Positions 34,886 through 44,283 of a stretch of DNA of 64,000 nucleotides are shown here, piece by piece; within the stretch, counting starts at the first letter, position 1, and every line of letters begins with the position of its first letter. The stretch comes from Cyanobium sp. NS01 (GTDB lineage: Bacteria; Cyanobacteriota; Cyanobacteriia; PCC-6307; Cyanobiaceae). The stretch spans positions 1,054,001-1,118,000 of the forward strand of contig NZ_CP047940.1 of NCBI RefSeq assembly GCF_014280235.1, read 5' to 3'. A program made the translations under genes and the position numbers. The notes under the pieces were generated by a model. The model ran no database searches. It was not told where the DNA came from and worked only from the letters and a program-made list of their open reading frames with translations.

Positions 34886-36351
34886 AGCGCCTCGCTCTGG
34901 TGGAGTCTCTGCGCAGCCTGCGGTTGCCGCGCCTGCCGCGCCTGCCCCTGCGGGTCACCGCCGGCGTCACCCTGCTGCTGCTGCTGGGGCCTGCCCTGGC
35001 CCTCTGGATGTTGCCCCGCCCCAGGGCGGAAGGTCTCGGCCGCCTGCTGGCCCAGGCCGCCCTGCTGCAGAGTTTTCCCGCGGCCCCCTCCCGGCCGGTG
35101 CCCCAGTTGTGGCAGCAGCGCCTGGGGGCCGAGAGCGCCGAACGCCTCTGGGGCCAGCAGCGCAATCTGTGGTGGCAGTTCTGGGGCAGCCAGGGCGATG
35201 GTGGGGCCTATCTGGTGCTGCCGCTGCCCAGGCCCATGCTCACCGGTGCCCTGGCCAGGCCTCCCCACAGTGTTCAGGTGGACGACCTGCTGGTGGTGGC
35301 CGCTGACCCTCTCTCCCACCGCCTGCTCACCGACCAGCTCCAGGCCCTGCCGCGCCAGCGCCGTGGTCTGGAGCAGCGCTGCCTGGAGCGGCTGGAGACG
35401 GAGCAGGCGGCCTTCTGGTCGCCCGTGGCCTTCGGGGGGATGGTGGGGCCGCTGGCGCCCCTGCTCCAGAGCTTTCAGGAGGGTTGCGTGAGCCTGGCGC
35501 TGGAGGGGGAGGAGCTCCTGGCTGCTGGCGAGGCGGCGGGCAGCACGGCTCTGCTGGCCTCTGTGCCACGGGCGGAGGCCGCCGCCCGGCCGGCTGGGGC
35601 CTCGGCTCCAGCCTGGCCACCGGGCAGCCTGCTCACCCTGCAGGGCCGCGCGCTGGAGGTGCTGCTGCAGGGGTTGCTCAACCGGCAGTTGATCCGTGAT
35701 CCGCTGCTGTCGCGCTATGGCGTCGATGACGCCGACCTGCGGCGCCTGCGCAGCACCCCGTTCCGTCTCGGCGTGCGGGCCGTGGGGGCGGGCCCCTTCC
35801 AGGCGGCGATCACGCTGCAGCTCGCCCCTGCAGCAGAACAGCGCCAGGCCTGGGCGGAATTCCTGGGCCGCCTTGGGCCGGTGCTGGAGGGCGAGGGCCT
35901 GGAGAGCCTGCCCCCGGCGGCTGGTGGACCCCCTGGCGGCTCAGCCACCCTGCCCACCAGCCTCTGGCAGCGGCAGGACGGCCAGGTGGTGGGAGGCTGG
36001 CGCTGGCTGAACCGGCCCGGGAGTGCCCCGGAGCTGCTGATGTTCCTGGGGCCTGCCCCCACGGCTGGTCCCGGAGCTGCTTTGGCGCAGGGGGACGCCG
36101 CCCCGCTGCTCAGCCTCATGCTGCGCCCCCGCCAGCTCGGGGCCCTGGGCCTGCTGCCCGAAACCCTGCCTGGACCGCTGATGCAGGCGGAGAGCCTGGA
36201 TGTGGAAGCGCAGCGCCCGGCCGATCAGAACGAGGCGATCAGCCGGCTGTGGGCGCGTCTGCGGCTGACGCCTGCGGCTCCGTCTTCTCAGCCCCTTCCG
36301 GTGCCGGAGTCTCCCCGGCCGCAGGATCCTCCGCCGGCGCCACGCCGCTGA
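34882..36351 (+). CDS. Membrane-anchored hypothetical protein
   Basis: 489 aa from ATG 34882, coupled to cofH by an ATGA overlap. One helix near residues 25-42 follows a basic, leucine-rich N-terminus; the remainder lies outside. The body has many leucines and tryptophans but no motif I can name; the RLWGQQRNLWWQFWG segment near residue 92 and DDLLVVAADPLSHRLLTDQL near 135 are distinctive. The C-terminus is proline-rich. It may be one of the large DUF3352-like cyanobacterial envelope proteins, but that is a guess. The 3' end overlaps thf1 on the other strand by 113 bases. Confidence 0.6.
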   Translation: MKRLALVESLRSLRLPRLPRLPLRVTAGVTLLLLLGPALALWMLPRPRAEGLGRLLAQAALLQSFPAAPSRPVPQLWQQRLGAESAERLWGQQRNLWWQFWGSQGDGGAYLVLPLPRPMLTGALARPPHSVQVDDLLVVAADPLSHRLLTDQLQALPRQRRGLEQRCLERLETEQAAFWSPVAFGGMVGPLAPLLQSFQEGCVSLALEGEELLAAGEAAGSTALLASVPRAEAAARPAGASAPAWPPGSLLTLQGRALEVLLQGLLNRQLIRDPLLSRYGVDDADLRRLRSTPFRLGVRAVGAGPFQAAITLQLAPAAEQRQAWAEFLGRLGPVLEGEGLESLPPAAGGPPGGSATLPTSLWQRQDGQVVGGWRWLNRPGSAPELLMFLGPAPTAGPGAALAQGDAAPLLSLMLRPRQLGALGLLPETLPGPLMQAESLDVEAQRPADQNEAISRLWARLRLTPAAPSSQPLPVPESPRPQDPPPAPRR

Positions 36352-37015
36352 GGCCCGCCTGCTGACGCTCGCGCTTGCGGCGCTCGGCCGCCACGGTTTC
36401 CTCCATCAGCTCCACGGCCTGGGCGAGCTTCTCCAGGTTGCTGGCGTAGAGGCTGAGGTCCTTGTCGAGCCGCTCCCGCAGCAGCCCCATGGCGCCGCCG
36501 AGGTCGTGGGCGTAGCCGCGCAGGGTGGCGGGATCCATGGCATCGGCGCCCTGGGCCTGCTCCAGCAGGCTCAACAGCCCCACGCCCATCAAGCGGGAGT
36601 AGTGGAAGCCAGGCTCACGGATGCTGGCCAGGGCGGAGGCCAGGGGCTCAGGAGCACCCTCCCCCTGGGCCTCGATCCAGCCCTTCACCGCATCCACGCT
36701 GTGGTGGCCCATGGCGGCGCGGCAGCTGTCCGATTCCTGGCGCAGCTGGGCGGCATCGAAGCCGGTGGCACTGCAGAGGGCCGCGAGAAGCTGGGGCTTG
36801 TGCTCGGGCGGGCGGTAACCACGGGCAAAACCGTCAAACACCTGCACCAGGCCACAGGCGAACAGGCCGTTGGCCGAGAAGCCCTGTTGGCGGCTCAGCA
36901 GGTGGAGTTCCACCAGCAGTTCATCCACCATGCGCCGGTAGAGGGGCGCGATCACATGGGGGAAGGCGCGATGAAAAGCGCGCTTGCTGTCGGAGACGGT
37001 CAGGGCGGCGCTCAC
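36239..37015 (-). CDS. thf1: Thf1/Psb29, photosystem II biogenesis protein
   Basis: 258 aa. TVSDSKRAFHRAFPHVIAPL, the VDELLVELHLLSRQQGF helix, FDGFARGYRPPEHK and HYSRLMGVGLLSLLE are Thf1 hallmarks; a long coiled-coil (LYASNLEKLAQAVELMEETV) leads to an Ala/Pro/Glu-rich tail. The protein helps photosystem II assembly and repair and stabilises FtsH in thylakoids; ftsH lies a few genes away. The tail, about 38 residues, is antisense to the previous gene's end. It diverges from clpP at 37092. Confidence 0.92.
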   Translation of the reverse strand: MSAALTVSDSKRAFHRAFPHVIAPLYRRMVDELLVELHLLSRQQGFSANGLFACGLVQVFDGFARGYRPPEHKPQLLAALCSATGFDAAQLRQESDSCRAAMGHHSVDAVKGWIEAQGEGAPEPLASALASIREPGFHYSRLMGVGLLSLLEQAQGADAMDPATLRGYAHDLGGAMGLLRERLDKDLSLYASNLEKLAQAVELMEETVAAERRKRERQQAGLSGVAPAEDPAAGETPAPEGAEKTEPQASAADAPTAG

Positions 37016-37091
37016 GCTGCTTGTCGGTTCAGGTGCGGCGACCCTAGCCGCCCACGCTCAGTAGGATCGAGCCAGTTCACTGTCCAGGTCC

Positions 37092-37682
37092 ATGATTCCG
37101 ATTGTGATTGAGGAGTCGGGCCGGGGGGAACGCGCCTTTGACATCTACTCGCGGCTGCTGCGCGAGCGGATCGTGTTTCTCGGAGAGCCCGTCACAGCCG
37201 AATCGGCCAACCGCATCGTTGCCCAGCTGTTGTTTCTGGAAGCGGAAGATCCTGAGAAGGACATCTTCCTCTACATCAATTCCCCGGGGGGATCGGTGTA
37301 TGACGGCCTCGGGATCTTCGACACCATGCAGCACATCAAGCCCGATGTGCAAACGGTCTGCGTCGGCCTGGCCGCCTCGATGGGCGCCTTTCTTCTCTGT
37401 GCCGGCACCAAGGGCAAACGCAGCAGCCTCACCCATTCCCGGATCATGATCCACCAGCCCCTGGGGGGCGCCCGCGGTCAGGCCAGCGACATCCGTATCC
37501 AGGCCGATGAGATCCTCTACCTCAAACAGAAGCTGAATCAGGAGCTCTCTGATCGCACCGGCCAGCCCATGCCCCGGATTGAAGAGGACACAGACCGCGA
37601 TTTCTTCATGTCGCCGGCCGAAGCGGTGGGCTATGGCCTGATCGACAAAGTGATCGAAAAACGCCCCGTGCGTCCGGTCTGA
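37092..37682 (+). CDS. clpP: ATP-dependent Clp protease proteolytic subunit
   Basis: 196 aa. The catalytic triad is complete: Ser in [14 protein letters not shown], His in [13 protein letters not shown], Asp in [35 protein letters not shown] is the substrate-groove region. The subunit forms the double-ring chamber fed by ClpC or ClpX; cyanobacteria have several ClpP paralogues. The last codons, RPVRPV, and the stop lie in a 21-base tandem duplication. A bidirectional hairpin terminator follows 28 bases later. Confidence 0.95.
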   Translation: MIPIVIEESGRGERAFDIYSRLLRERIVFLGEPVTAESANRIVAQLLFLEAEDPEKDIFLYINSPGGSVYDGLGIFDTMQHIKPDVQTVCVGLAASMGAFLLCAGTKGKRSSLTHSRIMIHQPLGGARGQASDIRIQADEILYLKQKLNQELSDRTGQPMPRIEEDTDRDFFMSPAEAVGYGLIDKVIEKRPVRPV

Positions 37683-37704
37683 AAAGCCGTGCGTCCGGTC
37701 TGAA
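37666..37704. repeat. 21-base-period tandem duplication over the clpP stop
   Basis: CCGTGCGTCCGGTCTGAA occurs at 37666-37683 and again, identical, at 37687-37704. The period of 21 bases keeps the frame: a second TGA lies in frame at 37701, so readthrough of the first stop would add only seven residues ending again in VRPV. It probably arose by slippage. Confidence 0.85.
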
Positions 37705-37710
37705 CAAAAA

Positions 37711-37730
37711 AGCCCGGCCTAGGCCGGGCT
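37711..37730. terminator. Bidirectional terminator between clpP and ftsH
   Basis: A perfect palindrome, AGCCCGGCCTAGGCCGGGCT, is flanked by six A on the left (37705-37710) and TT on the right. It gives a ten-base-pair GC-rich hairpin. The A-run is a U-run for the minus strand, so it suits ftsH (ending at 37752) best, while also serving clpP. Confidence 0.9.
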
Positions 37731-37751
37731 TTGTGCTGTTCAGAGTGGTGG

Positions 37752-39686
37752 TCAGCTGCTGGGCAGGGCCGGTTCGACGATCAGGGGCGAGAAGCGCTCC
37801 TTCTCGGGAACGGTGGCGAATTCAGACACAATGGCCCTGAATTCCTCGCCATCGAGACTCTCCTTCTCGATCAGCAGCTCCACCACCCGGTCCATGCAGG
37901 TGCGGTGCTCAGCCACCAGCTTCACGGTGTCCTTGTAGCAGCTCTCGACGATCTGGTGCACGGCCACGTCGATGCGGCTGGCCATGCGGTCGGAGGCGTC
38001 GCTGCGGGTCATGAGGTCGCGGCCCAGGAACACCTCCTGGTTGCCGGCTTCCAGGGAGAACTGGCCCAGGTCGCTCATGCCGAAGCGGGTGACCATCTGG
38101 CGGGCAATCGAGGCCACCTGCTGGATGTCACCCCCGGCGCCGGTGGTGACCTCGGCATGGCCGAACACCACCTCCTCGGCGGCACGGCCCCCCAGGGCGC
38201 CCATGATGCGGGCCCGCAGCTGGGCCTTGCTCACCAGCATCTGCTCCTCATCGGGGGAGAACCAGGTAAGACCCTGGGCCTGGCCGCGGGGGATCAGGGT
38301 GACTTTCTGCACCGGGTCATGGGCCTTCACCAGGGTGCCCACCAGGGCATGGCCCACCTCGTGGTAGGCGATCAGCCGCTTGCTGCGGCCATCGGTGAGG
38401 GGCTTGCCCTCCATGCCGGCGATGACGCGATCCACGGCATCGTCGATTTCAGCCAGGCCGGTGGCCTCCTTGCGGCGGCGGGCCGTGAGGATGGCGGCCT
38501 CGTTGAGCAGGTTGGCCAGGTCGGCACCTGAGAAGCCCGGGGTGCGGCGGGCAATCATCTCCAGGCTCACGTCATCGCCGAGCTTCTTGTTGCGGGAGTG
38601 CACCTTGAGGATCGAGAGGCGGCCCTTGATGTCGGGCACGTCCACCTGCACCTGGCGGTCGAAGCGACCCGGTCGCAGCAGGGCTGAATCGAGCACGTCG
38701 GCCCGGTTGGTGGCGGCGATGATGATGATGCCGCTGTTGCCCTCGAAGCCGTCCATTTCGGTGAGCAGCTGGTTGAGGGTCTGCTCCCGCTCGTCATTGC
38801 CGCCGCCCACACCGGCGCCTCGCTGGCGGCCGACGGCGTCGATCTCATCGATGAAGATCAGGCAAGGGCTGTTCTCCTTGGCGCGCTTGAACAGGTCGCG
38901 CACCCGGCTGGCACCCACGCCCACGAACATCTCCACGAACTCCGAACCGGAGAGGGAGAAGAAGGGCACACCGGCCTCGCCGGCGATGGCCTTGGCCAGC
39001 AGGGTCTTGCCGGTGCCAGGAGGGCCCACCAGCAGCACGCCTCTGGGGATCTTGGCCCCCACGGAGGTGAACCGCTCGGGGGTCTTGAGGAAGGTCACCA
39101 CCTCCTCGAGGTCCTGCTTGGCCTCCTCCACGCCGGCCACGTCATCGAATTGAACGCCAGTTTCGGCCTCCATGGCGAAGCGGGCCTTGGTCTTGCCGAA
39201 CTGCATCGCCTGGCCCGGGCCGCCGGGCATGCCGCTGGAGCGGCGAGCCAGGAAGATCAGCGAGCCGATCAGCAGCAGGGGGAACAGGAGGTTGCCCAGG
39301 ATGCCGAGGGCCGGTGGGGCCTGTTTGGGGGGATGGATGTCGAAGCTGATGCCCTGCTCCTTGAGCTGGTTCACCAGCTCGGGAGCCACGCCCGGCAGGT
39401 CCACCCGCAGGCGCTGGACCCGGTTGTCGAGCTCGGGATCCACGGCCTCGATCACGGCACTGCGGCCACCGTCAAAGATGTCCACCGCGGTGACCCGGCC
39501 GGCATCCACGTAGTCGAGGAAGCGGCCGTAGCTCATGCGGGCCACGGCCGCGTTGCGTGGTGCGGTGGTGGGTCCGCCCTGGCTGGGATTGGCGATCCCT
39601 CCGCTGCTGAGGATCTGCCAGCCAAGGAAGGCAACCACCGCCAGCGGCAGCAACCAGAGAGCAATCAATCGCCAGCGCTGATTCAT
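37752..39686 (-). CDS. ftsH: ATP-dependent zinc metalloprotease FtsH
   Basis: 644 aa. Two N-terminal helices (residues 8-27 and about 130-147) bracket a lumenal/periplasmic domain. The AAA module has [20 protein letters not shown] (Walker A), [16 protein letters not shown] (Walker B), the pore [10 protein letters not shown] and the [14 protein letters not shown]. The zinc site is [11 protein letters not shown] (HExxH). In cyanobacteria this form degrades damaged D1 in photosystem II repair, as part of a hetero-hexamer. Start ATG 39686; a palindromic promoter region lies just upstream. Confidence 0.95.
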   Translation of the reverse strand: MNQRWRLIALWLLPLAVVAFLGWQILSSGGIANPSQGGPTTAPRNAAVARMSYGRFLDYVDAGRVTAVDIFDGGRSAVIEAVDPELDNRVQRLRVDLPGVAPELVNQLKEQGISFDIHPPKQAPPALGILGNLLFPLLLIGSLIFLARRSSGMPGGPGQAMQFGKTKARFAMEAETGVQFDDVAGVEEAKQDLEEVVTFLKTPERFTSVGAKIPRGVLLVGPPGTGKTLLAKAIAGEAGVPFFSLSGSEFVEMFVGVGASRVRDLFKRAKENSPCLIFIDEIDAVGRQRGAGVGGGNDEREQTLNQLLTEMDGFEGNSGIIIIAATNRADVLDSALLRPGRFDRQVQVDVPDIKGRLSILKVHSRNKKLGDDVSLEMIARRTPGFSGADLANLLNEAAILTARRRKEATGLAEIDDAVDRVIAGMEGKPLTDGRSKRLIAYHEVGHALVGTLVKAHDPVQKVTLIPRGQAQGLTWFSPDEEQMLVSKAQLRARIMGALGGRAAEEVVFGHAEVTTGAGGDIQQVASIARQMVTRFGMSDLGQFSLEAGNQEVFLGRDLMTRSDASDRMASRIDVAVHQIVESCYKDTVKLVAEHRTCMDRVVELLIEKESLDGEEFRAIVSEFATVPEKERFSPLIVEPALPSS

Positions 39687-39693
39687 AGCTGAG

Positions 39694-39713
39694 ACACTTT
39701 CTTAACAAGTGTA
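39694..39713 (-). promoter_or_regulatory. Putative ftsH promoter with inverted repeat
   Basis: On the minus strand, TACACT at 39713-39708 resembles a -10 box 22 bases before the ftsH ATG. It overlaps an inverted repeat ACACTT-7-AAGTGT (39694-39712), a possible operator. No good -35 is seen. A weak call. Confidence 0.3.
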
Positions 39714-39751
39714 ACGGTGCCGCCTGGCTTTCGGACCGCCGCAGCCTGGAT

Positions 39752-40249
39752 TCAGCCAGCGGTGCCCCAGGCCTGCACCAGAGCGGCGGCGCTGATGGCC
39801 TGGTACGTCAGGGGGTTGGCGTACTGGCTGCGGGGGGTTGGGCCTGCTTCCGGTCCTGGAGCAGAGAAGGGCGGCTGGATCAGCTCCTGAGGAACAAGCG
39901 GTGTGCCATGGCTCTCGTCCAGCTCAGGGTCAGCCTGGGTCAGGGGGATGGCTGCTGAGCCGGTCTCGATCACCAGGTCGTCCACGGCCACGGTTTCCAG
40001 CAGTTCAGGCCCGCCCAGGCCATGGGTCCAGATCTTGAGCTCGGAGTCGGCCGGGCAGGAGAAGCTGAGCAGTTCGAAGGGGAACACGACGCGCTCGAGG
40101 AAAAATTCCTCAGGCCCCACGCAGCGGGCGATCACCATGCGATCGCTGCTGTTCCGGTAGCCGCATTCCAGCCAGCCCAAGGGTCTCACCACATTCGATA
40201 CCACCCATAAACGCATCGAATCAATCGCCCGCTTGGTGGCCTTCGCCAC
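39752..40249 (-). CDS. DUF1830 family protein
   Basis: 165 aa from GTG 40249, or 154 from ATG 40216. ECGYRNSSDRMVIARCVGPE and then FFLERVVFPFELLSF followed by ELKIWTHG match DUF1830, a small cyanobacterial domain. The rest is an acidic, proline-rich linker and a short C-terminal helix (AISAALVQAW-like). The function is unknown. It ends 65 bases upstream of ftsH on the same strand and may be transcribed into it, though ftsH has its own promoter-like element. Confidence 0.7.
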   Translation of the reverse strand: MAKATKRAIDSMRLWVVSNVVRPLGWLECGYRNSSDRMVIARCVGPEEFFLERVVFPFELLSFSCPADSELKIWTHGLGGPELLETVAVDDLVIETGSAAIPLTQADPELDESHGTPLVPQELIQPPFSAPGPEAGPTPRSQYANPLTYQAISAAALVQAWGTAG

Positions 40250-40285
40250 GGTTTGCCTGTCTTAAGGTTTTCTTTGGGATTGGGG

Positions 40286-41515
40286 CTAGAGGCTGCGCAG
40301 GGCCACGATCGGGTCGAGGCCGGCGGCCCGGCGCGCCGGCACCACCCCGAAGAACAGGCCGATGGATCCTGAGAGTCCCACGGTGAGCAGCACCGTGCCG
40401 GCGCCGATCGTCGCTGGTAGCGGCGTCACCAGGGCCACCAGGCTCACCGTGCCGATGCCCACCGCAGTGCCGATCGCCCCACCCAGGCTGGCCAGCACCA
40501 GCGATTCCACCAGGAACTGCAGCAGCACGTCGCCACTGCGGGCCCCCAGGGCCTTGCGCAGCCCGATTTCCTCGGTGCGCTCGCTCACCGACACCAGCAT
40601 GATGTTCATGATGCCGATCCCGCCCACCAGCAGGGACACGGCGCCGATGGCGGCCAGCATCAGCGTGAGACCGCCGGTGATCGTGGTCACGATCGTGAGG
40701 GCATCCTGCTGGGAGCGCACGGCGAAGTCGTCCTCCCGCAGGATGTTGTGGCGCTGGCGCAGCAGGTTGGTGATCTGGAAGGCGGCGGCGCCGGTGCTGT
40801 CGCCATCCCGGGCCTCCACGCTGATGAAGTTGAGGCTCACCCCATAGGTGGGATCCCGCCCCGAGAGCTTGCTCACCATGGCGCTGAGCGGCACGTAGGC
40901 GTTTTCGTCCTGGTTCTGGCCGAACACAGCCCCTTTAGCCTCCAGCACCCCGATCACCTCAAAGGGCTGGGTGCGGATCCGCAGGGTGCGCCCCACGGCA
41001 GTGCCCCCCGGGAACATCTTGTCGGCCAGGTCGGGGCCGATCACGGCCACGCTGGCGGCGGCCTCCATGTCGTTGGCCGAGATGAACCGCCCCCGGGCCA
41101 TCTCGAACTGGCGCACGGGCAGGAATTCCGGGGTGATGCCATTCACCGAGGCGGTGCTGCTCAACCCCCCCGCCTGCACCACCTCGCTGAGGGTGATCTG
41201 GGGCGCCACCCGCTTCACGGAGGGCACCTGTTCGGCGATCGCCTCAGCGTCCTCCAGCACCAGCGTCTTGGGGAAGTCGATCCCCTGGCGCCGGGTGTCG
41301 TTGTTGCCCGGCACCACAAACAGCACATTGGCGCCCAGATTGCTGAGCTGGCCCTCGGCCAGGTTCTGGGCGCCCCTACCCACCCCCACCAGGGTGATCA
41401 CCGAGGCATTGCCGATCACGATGCCCAGCATGGTGAGCAGGCTGCGCAGGCGGTTGGCCCTCAGGGTGGAGAGGGCCATGCCCACGGTTTCGCCCAGGGG
41501 CAGCTTCGAGGCCAT
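40286..41515 (-). CDS. MacB-type ABC transporter permease
   Basis: 409 aa from ATG 41515. The N-terminal MALSTLRANRLRSLLTMLGI with the next GIVIGNASVITLVGVG, a large periplasmic MacB_PCD domain (residues 50-260), and a C-terminal FtsX domain with SLLVGGIGIMNIMLVSVSER and then EEIGLRKALGARSGDVLLQF define the family. Such permeases couple a cytoplasmic ATPase to export of peptides, lipids or drugs through an envelope adaptor. No ATPase is encoded next to it. The frame upstream of 41515 overlaps no gene but looks non-coding. Confidence 0.9.
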   Translation of the reverse strand: MASKLPLGETVGMALSTLRANRLRSLLTMLGIVIGNASVITLVGVGRGAQNLAEGQLSNLGANVLFVVPGNNDTRRQGIDFPKTLVLEDAEAIAEQVPSVKRVAPQITLSEVVQAGGLSSTASVNGITPEFLPVRQFEMARGRFISANDMEAAASVAVIGPDLADKMFPGGTAVGRTLRIRTQPFEVIGVLEAKGAVFGQNQDENAYVPLSAMVSKLSGRDPTYGVSLNFISVEARDGDSTGAAAFQITNLLRQRHNILREDDFAVRSQQDALTIVTTITGGLTLMLAAIGAVSLLVGGIGIMNIMLVSVSERTEEIGLRKALGARSGDVLLQFLVESLVLASLGGAIGTAVGIGTVSLVALVTPLPATIGAGTVLLTVGLSGSIGLFFGVVPARRAAGLDPIVALRSL

Positions 41516-41537
41516 GGCGTGGGGCAGAACGGGATGG

Positions 41538-43322
41538 TCAGACGATGGCGCCGATGGGGTCGGCGTTGTGGCTCCTGGCCCCCCGGTGCACCAGACCATG
41601 CAGCAGATCCAGGGTCACGATCTCGCCGTCGAGCAGGGTCTCGAGGGCGCCCGTGACCCCCACGATGGCGGGGATGCCGGTGAGCTCGGCCGTCACGGCG
41701 GCATGGCTCTCACGGCCGCCGCTTTCGGTGATCACGGCCTTGGCCCGGTGAAAGGCCTCCACGTAGGCGGCGCTGGTTTCGCGCACCACCAGGATCTCGC
41801 CCATCTGGATGGCGGCGGCCTCCTCCGGGCAACCCACCATCCGCACCCGGCCGCTGATCGAGCCGGTGCCGATGCCCACTCCCTGGGAGAGCACGGCCGT
41901 GACGATCCCCACCTTGATGAAGTCGGTGGAGCCGCTCACCCCGGAGAGGGTGCCGGCCGTCTGCACCACCAGGTCGCCGTCCTGGAGGTAGCCCCGGTCG
42001 CGGGCCAGGCCCATGGCCAGGCTGAAGGTGCTGGTGCTGGAGGTCTGCTCCGCCACCAGCAGAGGATTCACGCCCCAGATCAGTTGCAGCTGGCGGGCCA
42101 CCTGGGCTTCGCTGGTGATCGCCAGGATCGGGGTGCTGGGCCGGAACTTGCTCACATTGCGGGCGGTGGCGCCGCTGGAGGTGAGGGGCAGGATCGCTGC
42201 GGCATTGAGGTTGCGGGCGATGTTGCTCACCGCCTGGCAGATCGCATTGGGAATGGTGGTGGCCATGCGGCTGTCGATCTGCCGCATCGGGTAGTCGCGC
42301 TCGATGCGACGGGCGATGGTGGCCATCGTGGCCACGGCCTCCACGGGAAAGTCGCCCACGGCGCTTTCGTTGGAGAGCATCACGGCATCGGTGCCATCCA
42401 GGATGGCGTTGGCCACGTCGCTCACCTCGGCCCTGGTGGGCCGCGGACAGCTCACCATCGAATCGAGCATCTGGGTGGCCGTGATCACCGGAATGCCCAG
42501 GCTGTTGGCCTTGCGGATCAATTCCTTCTGCAGCAGCGGCACCTCCTCAGCCGGCATCTCCACGCCCAGATCGCCGCGGGCCACCATCACGCCGTCGCAC
42601 AGCATGAGGATGTCATCGATCTGATCGATGGCCTCGAATTTCTCGATCTTGGCCACCACGGGTGTGTCGTGGCCGTGGCTGGCGATCAGTTCCTTGATCT
42701 CCAGCAGGTCGGAGGGATTGCGCACGAAGCTGAGAGCCACCCAGTCGACGCCGTGCTGAAGCCCGAAGGCCAGATCCTCGCGGTCTTTGTCAGTGAGAGC
42801 CCGGATCGAGAGCTGCACATCCGGGAAGTTCACGCCCTTGTTGTTGCTGAGCACACCTCCAACGGTGACGCTGCAGTGCAGGGTCTGCTGGGGGATGTCC
42901 ACCTCTTCCACCAGCATTTCCACCCGGCCGTCATCCAGCAGGATGCGGCTGCCGGGAGTCACCTCATCGGCCAATCTGCCGTAGGTGACGGTGGCGATCT
43001 CCTGGTTGCAGGCCACATCTCTGGAGGTGAGACTGAAGCGGGCCCCCTGCGCCAGCGTGATCGGGCCATCCACGAACCGCCCCAGGCGGATCTTCGGGCC
43101 CTGCAGGTCCTGGAGGATGCCCACATGTTCGCCGAGTTCCACGGACACCTGGCGGATCGCCTCGATGCGGGCGGCGTGTTCGCTGTGATCGCCGTGGGAG
43201 AAGTTGAGTCGGAACGTGGTGGCCCCGGCGTGGATCAGAGCCTTGAGCTGCTGGTGGGACTCGGTGGCGGGCCCGATCGTGGCGACGATCTTGGTGCGAC
43301 GCATGAGATCGGGTTGGGGCAT
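41538..43322 (-). CDS. pyk: Pyruvate kinase with C-terminal PEP-utilising domain
   Basis: 594 aa. Pyruvate kinase blocks: RRTKIVATIGPATES, FRLNFSHGDHSEH, LQDLQGPKIRLGRF, the VAKIEKFEAIDQIDDIL catalytic-Lys region, MVARGDLGVEMP and ITATQMLDSM. After the C domain, residues 485-590 form an extra phosphohistidine-like domain (ILVVRETSAAYVEAFHRAKA, TESGGRESHAAVTAELTGIP with the SHAA histidine), as in several cyanobacterial and Bacillus enzymes. It makes ATP and pyruvate from PEP. The start is ATG 43322, or ATG 43304 by homology with shorter forms. Confidence 0.95.
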   Translation of the reverse strand: MPQPDLMRRTKIVATIGPATESHQQLKALIHAGATTFRLNFSHGDHSEHAARIEAIRQVSVELGEHVGILQDLQGPKIRLGRFVDGPITLAQGARFSLTSRDVACNQEIATVTYGRLADEVTPGSRILLDDGRVEMLVEEVDIPQQTLHCSVTVGGVLSNNKGVNFPDVQLSIRALTDKDREDLAFGLQHGVDWVALSFVRNPSDLLEIKELIASHGHDTPVVAKIEKFEAIDQIDDILMLCDGVMVARGDLGVEMPAEEVPLLQKELIRKANSLGIPVITATQMLDSMVSCPRPTRAEVSDVANAILDGTDAVMLSNESAVGDFPVEAVATMATIARRIERDYPMRQIDSRMATTIPNAICQAVSNIARNLNAAAILPLTSSGATARNVSKFRPSTPILAITSEAQVARQLQLIWGVNPLLVAEQTSSTSTFSLAMGLARDRGYLQDGDLVVQTAGTLSGVSGSTDFIKVGIVTAVLSQGVGIGTGSISGRVRMVGCPEEAAAIQMGEILVVRETSAAYVEAFHRAKAVITESGGRESHAAVTAELTGIPAIVGVTGALETLLDGEIVTLDLLHGLVHRGARSHNADPIGAIV

Positions 43323-43379
43323 CGCAGTGGCGATCTATAGGTTGAAACTACCATCGGCCCAGTTTTGGTGCTGGCTTGG

Positions 43380-43709
43380 ATGGACTTTCGGACCTACCAG
43401 GAGCGCTCGCGCCAGACCGCTGTCTATCCCGGCGCCGGTGAGAATCCCATCTACCCCACCCTCGGCCTGTGCGGCGAGTCGGGCGAGGTGGCCGACAAGG
43501 TGAAGAAGGTGCTGCGCGACCGCGGCGGCGTGTTCAGCCAGGAGGTGCGCCAGGCCCTGCAGCTCGAACTGGGCGATGTGCTCTGGTACGTGGCCCAGCT
43601 GGCCACCGAGCTGGAGCTCGACCTCGACGCCGTGGCCAGTGCCAACCTGGACAAACTGGCGAGTCGCGCCGCCCGTAACGTGATCTCAGGCGATGGTGAC
43701 CTGCGCTGA
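43380..43709 (+). CDS. MazG-like nucleoside triphosphate pyrophosphohydrolase
   Basis: 109 aa from ATG 43380. GLCGESGEVADKVKKVLRD and LELGDVLWYVAQLATELEL carry the ExxE...ExxD metal motif of all-alpha NTP pyrophosphatases. NPIYPTLGLCGE precedes it. The enzyme should hydrolyse (d)NTPs to monophosphate, perhaps as housecleaning; the substrate is unknown. It diverges from pyk with 57 bases between starts. Confidence 0.85.
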   Translation: MDFRTYQERSRQTAVYPGAGENPIYPTLGLCGESGEVADKVKKVLRDRGGVFSQEVRQALQLELGDVLWYVAQLATELELDLDAVASANLDKLASRAARNVISGDGDLR

Positions 43710-43746
43710 GGCGCGACCCAGCTCTGCTTCCCAGCCAGGTTCCCCC

Positions 43747-44283
43747 ATGCTCCAGTTCCGCTCAGCCCCTGTTCCGTTGTCCCACCGGACGCGCTCTGGG
43801 AGCCCTGTCAGGCCGCTTGGCCAGCGTCGGTGGCTGCCGGCGCTGCTGCTCGCCCTGCTGCTGGTGCTGGCGCCGCCGGCCTGGGCCCTCGATCTCAAGG
43901 TCAACGACGTGACCCTGGATCCCTGCCCGGCGGATGATGTGGCCGCCCAGCCCGATCTGAGGCGGGCCGCAGCCCCCAGCTGCTACGCCATGCGGGGCAC
44001 GGTGCTGAACAGCAGCCGCAAGCCCGTGGTCGACACCGATGTGTTCGCCCTGATCGTGGATGCCAGCGGTGAACCGGTGCTCCAGAACCGCTCCAGGGTG
44101 GGATCCATCGGCGACGTGCCGCCAGGCCGTTCCACCTTCGCCCTGCGTGTTTCGGTGCCGGCGGGAACGCCTGAGCCGATTCGCTTCCGCAACGTCAAGG
44201 CCCGGGGCTTCAGCGCCCCGGTACGCGTCCGCGCCGGAGCCGACGACGAACTGCTGCCCCTGGAACAGGAGCTGGCTCAGTAG
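43747..44283 (+). CDS. Secreted hypothetical protein
   Basis: 178 aa from ATG 43747. A basic N-terminus and the hydrophobic WLPALLLALLLVLAPPAWA are a signal peptide with cleavage at AWA/LDL. The mature part has two cysteines (DPCPADD and PSCYAMRG), then NSSRKPVVDTDVFALIVDAS and FALRVSVPAGTPEPIRFRNV, an immunoglobulin-like beta pattern of the FxLYD kind. The function is unknown. It converges with ycf19 at 44277, with a 7-base overlap. Confidence 0.65.
   Translation: MLQFRSAPVPLSHRTRSGSPVRPLGQRRWLPALLLALLLVLAPPAWALDLKVNDVTLDPCPADDVAAQPDLRRAAAPSCYAMRGTVLNSSRKPVVDTDVFALIVDASGEPVLQNRSRVGSIGDVPPGRSTFALRVSVPAGTPEPIRFRNVKARGFSAPVRVRAGADDELLPLEQELAQ

Noticed and set aside
40971-43340. 789-aa open frame on the plus strand
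   Set aside because: Shadow of pyruvate kinase and the MacB-type permease.
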